20,227 nt of DNA from a virus, in the IMG/VR virus record IMGVR_UViG_3300000115_000273, positions 94 to 20,320 of that record; one strand, 5' to 3'. How positions within the stretch are numbered: position 1 is the stretch's first letter; every line of letters starts with the position of its first letter. This document shows positions 9,777-15,904 of this stretch, piece after piece. The notes below the pieces were generated by a model. It was not told where the DNA came from, searched no databases, and was given only the letters and a program-made list of their open reading frames with translations. Position numbers and translations under genes: made by a program.

Positions 9777-12580
9777 TAAATTTGAACCTCCGCTATAATG
9801 CTATTAATCTGAGCCGACAAAGGAGCAGATTGAGTTATTTCAATTTGTGGATCTCTACTATAACCTAGCAATCTAAATTCTTTTTTGCCTGTTATAGCTA
9901 TTCTAGGTATAGAGAAATCATCTGTTACGTTTCTAATTTCTAGTTTCTTTGAATTAATTGATACAGACAAAGTATTATTTAAGTCAAGAATAACTCTGCC
10001 TAACCCTCTAAGCATACCAGTAGTAGGTCCATTAGATGTTACAATATCTAATGGATTTGTTTTTAAATTAATGTCAAATCCAAAACCTATCTCAGCAGAT
10101 GTTAAAGAACTATCTACAGCAGAAACATCTATTTCATTACTTGCAACAGTAAACTTACCAAGGTAATCGCTACCACTTACTACATCTAACTCAGCACCAG
10201 TTGCAAACTCACTACCTACAGTAAACACACCAGCAGTACCACTATATGTTTTTGCCATATCTAGGTTTAAATCATTATCTAATTCCATTAACACATATTT
10301 CTGAGTGGCACTTCCTTTATTAAATTTACCTACAACAAACACACGCTCGTCTACTGTGCAAACAGAATGGAATTGACCTTTGTTAGTTGGAGCAAACTGT
10401 GTCCACCCAGCTCTCTTCTCTGCTCTATTAGAATTAAACACAGCCATAGTGCCATCAGAATTTAATAAGAATATATAAGACTCAGGACGTTCTATTGCCG
10501 CTTGCAGTGTAGTCATTTGTACTGGTGAAGTTATAAGATGCGAAGAAATAGAAGATACAGCATTTGCTATATAAGCCGCTTCTTGATCTGAAAAGATAAA
10601 CTCTCTTACTACAGTACCAGATCTTTGCACATAGATTGTTGCTCCATCAAAAACATATGGCCTTACACTACTAGCTCCATAAGGTGTTTGCCTTCTTATC
10701 ATTGCGTTTGTAGGTGTGATAGGTGTGTTCTCAAAAGAAGGGACAATAAACTCAGAACTCTCAGTAAACACTTGCAAGTCTCTATTAGACACTAGATGTT
10801 TTATACTGTCTAACTGCCCAACACTTGAGGTTAATTGTATGGATTGATTATCTAAAGCTGTGCCAGCATTAAAGTTAAAAAACTCTCCTGATTGAGAACT
10901 CCATAATCCATCTGGTTGAGATAAAGTTCCTCCAAACCACAACCTACCTTCATGGAAACAAACTGCCGCAGGGAAACCTCTTACATCAGAATAAGACTGT
11001 TCTTCAAAATCTGCTGATTCTGCATTGCAAGTTATCTTAGGCGCACCACCTCCATCTACAGAAGCATTTGCAGATCCACCAGCGGCAAATGTAAATCTAT
11101 TATCGTCAACAATAGTTGCTACTGTTCTACTACCATTTAAATTGCCAGTAGAAATATTACCTACTGCATCTGCTTCAGCTATTGTTATAGCATCACTAAC
11201 ACTTAAATTATGCAAAGGCATAGTTACTTCTACTGAGGTACTTCCATTTATAGTTCTAAATGCATTTACACCTAACTTTACAAATAAAGTATCTGCTATT
11301 GTTCCTGTAGCTTGAGAGCCAGATTGCACAGAAGTAATTATTATTTCTTGTCCTCTATATCTAAATGTAGTGTTTATATGTTTAGAGCTAGTGTAATTAC
11401 CACTTCCATCTGCACTTCCTGTCAGATCGTAATAATTAAATGCTGTCCAATTAGCTACATGAGTATTAGTTGATATAGGTTCTGATCCACTAGAAGTATG
11501 TGCAGTATTACATCTATATACTTGTTTAGCGTTTGTATCTGTTACTAATGCTCCAATAGCATATGATGTACTTGCCGCCCAATTTGCTAAAGTTCCAGAA
11601 GGTCTAATAATAAATGTCTTGCCAGACCCACTTGATGCCTGTGGAGTCATAGTTATTGATGGGCCTTGAAAAGAATAATAAGGTTGATAAATTTGTTTTG
11701 AATCTGCTCTTTGGTCAAATGAGTAAGGAGATAACTCAAACGTAAGTAAAGAAGAACGCACTAATTTATATGGCATAAATGTAGTGTGGCAAAGAAACAA
11801 CACATCTCCAGACTGAGCATAAGTTATTTCTTTTAACTTTGCTATAGTAAAGGCTGTAGACAAAGAAGTGCCATCTACATCCGCAGTTAATGATTGTATA
11901 TGTGTTACTGCACCAGAGGACGCTGTACCATTAGCTAAAAAATCTAAGATAAATACTTCTACTTTCCCAGCAGACAAAGCAATAACATATCTCTCATCAT
12001 CACTAAATATAAAAGGTAGTATTCTTATCTCTTGATCTGCTCCACCAGTAAAATTAGTAACAGCTAATCTAGTAGAGTCAGTTGTACTTACACTTAAATT
12101 TGATGTGCCATTAGGATCAGTTCTTTGTACTGTTACTACAGCCGCACTTGGATTAGTTACAGTTAAGCCATCTACTGCATTTAGTGCAGTAAATATATTA
12201 TCTGCTGTAACATTATTAGATGTATTTGGTTTAAAGTAATGTATATTATTTGCTGTTGCTGTAGGGCTTCCGCTTCCCACCGCTTCAGAAACTAAACTTA
12301 TTTTAGTGCCATCAGAAGTATGAAGAACTATTGTAGTGCCTACTGCAATATTTGCATAATCAGAAACAGTTATTGTAAATGTTGTTGGTGTTACTGTTTG
12401 TGTAAACTCATAGTTATGTTTCATTCCTGATCTTTTGATTACACCCCCTTCTGCTCTTATATAAAAATTTTTAATTCTTTGTGCAGAGTTGGTGTAAACA
12501 GCTATATCAGTTCTACCAATTAAAGATGGACTAATTTCTCCATATTGAAAATTAGTAAATGGTATTCTAATTGTTTGCAT
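9776..12580 (-). CDS. Tail tubular protein B / tail nozzle protein (934 aa)
   Basis: This protein forms the nozzle at the tip of the short tail tube, below the adaptor. The N-terminus (FTNFQYGEISPSLIGRTDI, then NFYIRAEGGVIKRSGM) is the characteristic opening of podophage nozzle proteins. Around residues 535-560 is the family signature RGFPAAVCFHEGRLWFGGT, followed by a QPDGLWSSQSGEFFNF stretch. Two stretches look like inserts: a Thr/Ser-rich beta region at about residues 60-180, and about residues 333-380, where WAASTSYAIGALV and YRCNTAHTSSG resemble a family 5/12 carbohydrate-binding module. Compared with T7 gp12 (794 aa) the protein is longer, which the inserts could explain. Its ATG overlaps the tail tubular A stop (TAATG at 12578-12582). 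The nozzle call is firm; the insert assignments are inference. Confidence 0.88.
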   Translation of the reverse strand: MQTIRIPFTNFQYGEISPSLIGRTDIAVYTNSAQRIKNFYIRAEGGVIKRSGMKHNYEFTQTVTPTTFTITVSDYANIAVGTTIVLHTSDGTKISLVSEAVGSGSPTATANNIHYFKPNTSNNVTADNIFTALNAVDGLTVTNPSAAVVTVQRTDPNGTSNLSVSTTDSTRLAVTNFTGGADQEIRILPFIFSDDERYVIALSAGKVEVFILDFLANGTASSGAVTHIQSLTADVDGTSLSTAFTIAKLKEITYAQSGDVLFLCHTTFMPYKLVRSSLLTFELSPYSFDQRADSKQIYQPYYSFQGPSITMTPQASSGSGKTFIIRPSGTLANWAASTSYAIGALVTDTNAKQVYRCNTAHTSSGSEPISTNTHVANWTAFNYYDLTGSADGSGNYTSSKHINTTFRYRGQEIIITSVQSGSQATGTIADTLFVKLGVNAFRTINGSTSVEVTMPLHNLSVSDAITIAEADAVGNISTGNLNGSRTVATIVDDNRFTFAAGGSANASVDGGGAPKITCNAESADFEEQSYSDVRGFPAAVCFHEGRLWFGGTLSQPDGLWSSQSGEFFNFNAGTALDNQSIQLTSSVGQLDSIKHLVSNRDLQVFTESSEFIVPSFENTPITPTNAMIRRQTPYGASSVRPYVFDGATIYVQRSGTVVREFIFSDQEAAYIANAVSSISSHLITSPVQMTTLQAAIERPESYIFLLNSDGTMAVFNSNRAEKRAGWTQFAPTNKGQFHSVCTVDERVFVVGKFNKGSATQKYVLMELDNDLNLDMAKTYSGTAGVFTVGSEFATGAELDVVSGSDYLGKFTVASNEIDVSAVDSSLTSAEIGFGFDINLKTNPLDIVTSNGPTTGMLRGLGRVILDLNNTLSVSINSKKLEIRNVTDDFSIPRIAITGKKEFRLLGYSRDPQIEITQSAPLSAQINSIIAEVQI

Positions 12581-13173
12581 TAGCTTCGCCTTGCAGTTAA
12601 GAACCTAGACGTTTCAAGCTTTCTTGTTGTCTGTTGTTGTGAGTCAAGGCTTCTAGCTTTTGCCATTGCTCCATCTGCTCTTACTGTCATTAGTTGTGCT
12701 AAAGCTGAGTCTCTAGCTATAGACGTTGCTAGTATTACTGCTAATGAAAACTCAACAGCTAAAGTAAAATAAGAAGGCCATGTTTCTTCTGTAGCTCTAT
12801 AAGTATAATCAGCTATAACTGTGTCTGTAGAAGCACTATCAGCATATACTTTATCTCCATAAATTTGATACTCTAATAAATTATCATTTACAGTTACAGC
12901 ATGGAGCATAAGTGTATCATTAGGAAGTTGATACGCAAGATCATATCTTCCTGTTGGTGCATCTGTTAATTGGTTTAATGTTGCTTGATTTGTAGAGAAT
13001 CGCCATCTAGTATTTGTCAGTGATGATCTTGCTACATCTTCATAAAGATTAACACAAACTTGGGCTTCTGTTGTCCCATCGTCAAAAGAACTAATAGGTT
13101 CTGCACCTATTAATATTAAAGCTCTGCTTGATATATCTAAAGAAGTGTTCGCACTTGTAGGGACTAATGTCAT
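12580..13173 (-). CDS. Tail tubular protein A / head-tail adaptor (197 aa)
   Basis: This is the T7 gp11-type adaptor, a ring between the portal and the nozzle. The length (197 aa, T7 gp11 is 196) and motifs match. ISSRALILIGAEPISSFDDG and VCVNLYEDVARSSL form the helical N-terminus, with TRWRFST next. A central beta segment (AYQLPNDTLMLHAV, then EYQIYGDKVYAD) follows, then YTYRATEETWPSYFTLAVEF and a long C-terminal helix ending in RKLETSRFLTARRS. It is the first gene after the hairpin at 13200-13221, so it starts the tail block, and it is joined to the nozzle gene by TAATG. The start ATG at 13171-13173 has only a weak ribosome site in an A/T-rich leader. Confidence 0.9.
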   Translation of the reverse strand: MTLVPTSANTSLDISSRALILIGAEPISSFDDGTTEAQVCVNLYEDVARSSLTNTRWRFSTNQATLNQLTDAPTGRYDLAYQLPNDTLMLHAVTVNDNLLEYQIYGDKVYADSASTDTVIADYTYRATEETWPSYFTLAVEFSLAVILATSIARDSALAQLMTVRADGAMAKARSLDSQQQTTRKLETSRFLTARRS

Positions 13174-13199
13174 AATATACCATTTTTATTTTAAGAATA

Positions 13200-13221
13200 G
13201 GGAGGAGGCAAGCCCCCTCCC
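13200..13221 (-). terminator. GC-rich hairpin after the capsid genes, probable (partial) terminator
   Basis: On the minus strand GGGAGGGGG and CCTCCTCCC form a 9-bp stem (one G-T pair) around a CTTG loop. It begins 8 bases after the stop of the 89-aa gene. In the direction of the genes the hairpin is preceded by an A-run and followed by TATTCTT, a poor T-tract. On the plus strand it is followed by six T. It may be leaky, as T7 Tphi is, letting some transcripts pass into the tail genes. The stem is seen; termination is inferred. Confidence 0.55.
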
Positions 13222-13229
13222 CAAGTTTT

Positions 13230-13499
13230 TTAATCGCCATCAGTGTTGGTAATTACTACACCATTAGTGATGTCAACAGTAGAACCATTATTAGCATTAA
13301 CATATGCATGGGTAAGCACAGGCGTACCACCAGTAGATGTTATTGTAATAATAAGATCATTTACATTCAACATATTTGCAGCTGAATTAAAATATCCTGC
13401 TGTGTTTGCATCAGCTATGGTATCTTCCGAAATATAATACCAAAGGTTCTGACCAGAACCACCACCAATACGAACAAGTGAAGAAGCTGTATAAGCCAT
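13230..13499 (-). CDS. Small capsid-associated protein, putative decoration protein (89 aa)
   Basis: This 89-aa protein is encoded directly after the major capsid gene and before the hairpin that closes the capsid pair. The sequence starts MAYTASSLVRIGGGSGQNLW, has a middle part with ADANTAGYFNSAANMLNVND and ends in a Val/Thr-rich beta stretch (IITITSTGGTPVLTHAYVNA, then VDITNGVVITNTDGD). It has no Cys, no signal peptide and no membrane segment. I remember similar short proteins next to capsid genes in many tailed phages. A role on the outer capsid surface is inferred from position, size and beta-rich composition. An excellent ribosome site (AAGGAG, 8 bases before the ATG) suggests high expression, as expected for a protein needed in hundreds of copies. 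Confidence 0.75.
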   Translation of the reverse strand: MAYTASSLVRIGGGSGQNLWYYISEDTIADANTAGYFNSAANMLNVNDLIITITSTGGTPVLTHAYVNANNGSTVDITNGVVITNTDGD

Positions 13500-13514
13500 T
13501 TTTTTTGCTCCTTA

Positions 13515-14327
13515 CTAGTTGTTGTCTAAGACTTCGTAGATACCATTGTCATCAATAACAACAGCACCCATCGACATCATAGAGGTTGCAAGATGCGAAA
13601 CACGTTCAGCTACATAGTTAAGCTCAGTTGTGACATCAGCCCCAACACCTAACCCTACAGCAGAAGTATGATACGCCATATTTTTACCAGCAGTTACCGC
13701 AGATGTTGAAAAGATATTGAAGCCTAAGAATTGCTTCATTGTCATTCCACCAGCATAAGGTAGATTCTGCTCACCAACATAGTCAGAACTTGCAAATTCA
13801 TTTATAGCAAACAAATCAGCGAACCCTTTAGGGTGCATTGCAAGATAACGACCACCGTCCTCTGGCATATTTGCAGTACCTACTGTCTCAAAGAGAGAAA
13901 GTAAATCTGCTTTTTCCAAAGCACTACTGGTGTCATGGATCTGTGTGCTATTAGCACCAGCGTCCATTGCGGTAATTAGAATCTCATCAGTCTTACGACC
14001 TAGAGCCGCCGCCGCAGATTTGGCAACAGCTTGACGTTCATCTATATTTGTTTTGAGTTCATCCAACTTGTCAATATACTCAGCGGCATAGAAATCAGCC
14101 ATTGTAGCTTCAACAGTTGTATGAGCTAGTTCCATTGGAGTTACTAAACCATTTCTGGATTTAGTAGAAGCAGAGCCAGTACCAATCTTTTGGAAACGTA
14201 CTACGCTCCCAGCAACATTGGAAACAGTCCGAACCGTATTGCGAAGCTTAGAACCCATTCTTTGATAGGCAATATGCACTTCAGATTCAAACTGTTTTAT
14301 AAAGGCTGTAGATATAGTGTTTGCCAT
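13515..14327 (-). CDS. Major capsid protein, HK97-type fold (270 aa)
   Basis: This is the shell-forming protein. The start is the ATG at 14325-14327 (MANTISTAFIKQFESEVHIA). AGGAG lies 8 bases upstream, and the frame is also open 9 bases further, to a GTG that overlaps the ribosome site and is not a likely start. Motifs fit a phage coat protein of about 270-320 aa. There is an N-terminal helix-rich arm with EVHIAYQRMGSKLRNTVRTV, a segment with STKSRNGLVTPMELAHTTVE, a central helix NIDERQAVAKSAAAALGRKT followed by DEILITAMDAG, a loop GRYLAMHPKGFADLFAINEF, and a C-terminal domain with MTMKQFLGFNIFSTSAVTAG and VAERVSHLATSMMSMGAVVI. GC content is clearly above the internal-protein genes; bases 13981-14040 have 32 G or C in 60. 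This suits a highly expressed gene. It sits between a leader with near-palindromes and the decoration gene. Confidence 0.9.
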   Translation of the reverse strand: MANTISTAFIKQFESEVHIAYQRMGSKLRNTVRTVSNVAGSVVRFQKIGTGSASTKSRNGLVTPMELAHTTVEATMADFYAAEYIDKLDELKTNIDERQAVAKSAAAALGRKTDEILITAMDAGANSTQIHDTSSALEKADLLSLFETVGTANMPEDGGRYLAMHPKGFADLFAINEFASSDYVGEQNLPYAGGMTMKQFLGFNIFSTSAVTAGKNMAYHTSAVGLGVGADVTTELNYVAERVSHLATSMMSMGAVVIDDNGIYEVLDNN

Positions 14328-14335
14328 TAGCAACA

Positions 14336-14342
14336 CTCCTTT
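14336..14342 (-). promoter_or_regulatory. Ribosome binding site that sets the capsid start
   Basis: On the minus strand this reads AAAGGAG and ends 8 bases before the ATG at 14327. It favours that ATG over the in-frame GTG at 14334-14336 and TTG at 14331-14333, which lie on or too close to it. Confidence 0.75.
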
Positions 14343-14413
14343 ATAAAAGTTTCAACAATGTCTAAGCGGTTATCTGGTTAGATCACCTCAAAGCAATTAT
14401 CCTTTTATAAGGG
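14338..14413 (-). promoter_or_regulatory. Capsid leader with paired near-palindromes, possible promoter or control site
   Basis: This lies in the 81-base gap between the gp13-like gene and the capsid GTG/ATG. Two 13-base elements, CCTTTATAAAAGT (14338-14350) and CCTTTTATAAGGG (14401-14413), are inverted copies matching at 11 of 13 positions. Each is also nearly palindromic by itself. The promoter-proximal copy ends in the capsid ribosome site. The gap is one of only two in the window long enough to hold a promoter. A convincing -35/-10 pair was not found, so this may be a site for a phage RNA polymerase, an RNA processing hairpin or an operator. The repeats are seen; the role is inferred. Confidence 0.35.
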
Positions 14414-14417
14414 TCGC

Positions 14418-14957
14418 TCAGTGCATTACAGGCCGTGACTCTTCATTATAAATAATACTTTCTCTAAAATTGCAACGAAAAAATTCAACAAATCTTTTAC
14501 CTTTTAATTTGTAAGGTTCTGAGAAAGAAAACCCTGCTCTCATTAACCAGTTAATTGTAGCCTGATTCTTCAGAGGTATTATATTATATATAATAGTATA
14601 GTCTGATTGTAAAAGATTAATCATTTCTTCAGTGCCTTTGTGAATAGTAAGTTTATGATTTTTAAATTCATCTGATACTAACAACCAGACTCTTGCATTA
14701 ACCACAGTTTTATCTGGCACAGTCCCAAACATACCAATTATTTTTTTATCAAACATAAGAGAGTATGTATTAGATCCTTCTTGTGTAAATGGATAAGCTA
14801 AAGCATAGCGAGGAGTTATCCCTAGTATATCTAACTCTTCTACATCTTGTTTTCTTAGCTTTGTGCAAAGAGTTTCTATATGAGATAGATTAGATTTTAC
14901 AACAGAAAGTCTTCTGATTCGTTTAACTTCCATTATATAATTTATTAAATCCTTCAT
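14418..14957 (-). CDS. T7 gp13-like virion protein, GNAT-fold (DUF2833 type, 179 aa)
   Basis: This resembles the T7 gp13 family, a degenerate GNAT acetyltransferase fold found in podophage virion-assembly clusters. Seen features are an N-terminal helix with CTKLRKQDVEELDILG, a strand region with YSLMFDKKIIGMFGTV, the strand ARVWLLVSDEFKNHKLTIHK at about residues 87-106, and the C-terminal pattern NQATINWLMRAGFSF at about 130-145. The last two correspond to the W-L-t and N---I-WL---GF hallmarks of the family. No clear acetyl-CoA loop (Q/R-x-x-G-x-G/A) is seen, so enzyme activity is doubtful. It overlaps the scaffold gene by 35 bases. A second start, the ATG at 14931-14933 (MEVKRIRRLSVVKS), gives 171 aa and a more usual family N-terminus; neither start has a well-placed ribosome site. 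Its place between scaffold and capsid differs from T7, where gene 13 follows gene 12. Confidence 0.72.
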   Translation of the reverse strand: MKDLINYIMEVKRIRRLSVVKSNLSHIETLCTKLRKQDVEELDILGITPRYALAYPFTQEGSNTYSLMFDKKIIGMFGTVPDKTVVNARVWLLVSDEFKNHKLTIHKGTEEMINLLQSDYTIIYNIIPLKNQATINWLMRAGFSFSEPYKLKGKRFVEFFRCNFRESIIYNEESRPVMH

Positions 14958-15648
14958 TTACTTGTTGAATGTAAGCTTGATCTCTTTTAGATGGATTCCA
15001 CCAACGCTCATCTTTCATCATAGCTTCAAGAGAAGCTTGATCTATTCTATTTGCTGGCTCAGTTTGAATAGATGTAGATGTTTTTAATTGCTCCATAATG
15101 TGTTCTAAAGCTTTTATACCATCTGCTGTTTCTGCCATACGCTCTATTGCTGGCAATGTATCTTGAGGGAAAAACTGATTTGCAAATAGTCCTGCGGCTT
15201 GCAATCTTTCTTGAGCATTGTCACCTAGTTTGCCTATTTCATCTTCTCTTGCAGACTCAGAGTTAGCTGTAGTTTTTTCAAACTGTGCTATGCCTTGAGA
15301 AAACTCATCTTGGCTTAAACCATTTTCCCAAGCAAAAGTTGACCACCAATTAAGAAGATCATTATCAGGGGCTAATGTCTCATCAATATTTTCTGGTAAT
15401 TGATAATCACCCGACGATGCTGGTCTGTCAGCAAAAGCCGCTTCATGAATTTCTTTTTCCCAAGTCTCTCTAAGATCTGTCTCTTTTTGGCCCAGCTTTG
15501 ATTCAAGGCTTTCATATGATTTTAATAAATCCTGTTCTGTTTTAAACTTCTCTGGCAACCATTCTGGCCTAGATATACCTTCTTCTGCAACAACAAAATC
15601 TTGTTGCTCTGTAGTTTCTTCAGATACTTGTGCTTGTTCTTCAGACAT
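14923..15648 (-). CDS. Capsid scaffold / assembly protein (241 aa)
   Basis: This is the T7 gp9-type scaffold that guides procapsid assembly and then leaves. The protein is acidic and mostly helical. A Glu/Gln-rich N-terminus (MSEEQAQVSEETTEQQDFVV) leads to the conserved RPEWLPEKFKTEQDLLKSYE with a following LESKLGQ helix. Then come GDYQLPENIDE, a LLNWWSTFAWENGLSQDEF segment, a long charged helical stretch, and the C-terminal ERWWNPSKRDQAYIQQVNEG that usually contacts coat protein. Position between portal and capsid supports this. It overlaps the Bbp19-like gene by 8 bases at its 5' end and the gp13-like gene by 35 bases at its 3' end. Confidence 0.88.
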   Translation of the reverse strand: MSEEQAQVSEETTEQQDFVVAEEGISRPEWLPEKFKTEQDLLKSYESLESKLGQKETDLRETWEKEIHEAAFADRPASSGDYQLPENIDETLAPDNDLLNWWSTFAWENGLSQDEFSQGIAQFEKTTANSESAREDEIGKLGDNAQERLQAAGLFANQFFPQDTLPAIERMAETADGIKALEHIMEQLKTSTSIQTEPANRIDQASLEAMMKDERWWNPSKRDQAYIQQVNEGFNKLYNGS

Positions 15649-15904
15649 TTGATCTCACTTTCATTGCATGGTTGATTCTTCGTTCTATCAGGCCAACTAA
15701 ATATCGTTGCCCCTCATGATGACGCAGTTCATTATCTGTAACAACAGGACCATTGACTGACTCAATAGTTATACTGCGTAAATATTTTAAGATTTCTTTT
15801 CCAGAAGGGCTTGAGAATACAGATTGCATATTCTTACTTATCCTTTCATCGTCATCCCTTTTTCTTTCAATGCCATCAATTCCAATATATTTATTGGGGG
15901 ACAA
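15641..15904 (-). CDS. Bbp19-like small virion protein (87 aa)
   Basis: This small protein is wedged between portal and scaffold. FSSPSGKEILKYLRS at about residues 30-44 and HHEGQRYLVGLIERRI at about 62-77 follow the pattern of the Bbp19 family of podophages related to Bordetella phage BPP-1 (a phage structural protein of unclear role). The start is a TTG at 15902-15904. No in-frame ATG occurs before residue 26, and AAGGAG lies 6 bases upstream, so the TTG is well supported. The gene overlaps the portal end by 14 bases and the scaffold start by 8 bases, which implies coupled translation. The family match is by remembered motif and is moderate. Confidence 0.68.
   Translation of the reverse strand: MSPNKYIGIDGIERKRDDDERISKNMQSVFSSPSGKEILKYLRSITIESVNGPVVTDNELRHHEGQRYLVGLIERRINHAMKVRSNV

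Noticed and set aside
9885-11315. Plus-strand ORFs of 93 and 96 codons opposite the nozzle gene
   Set aside because: They are shadows of a long minus-strand gene with clear family motifs.
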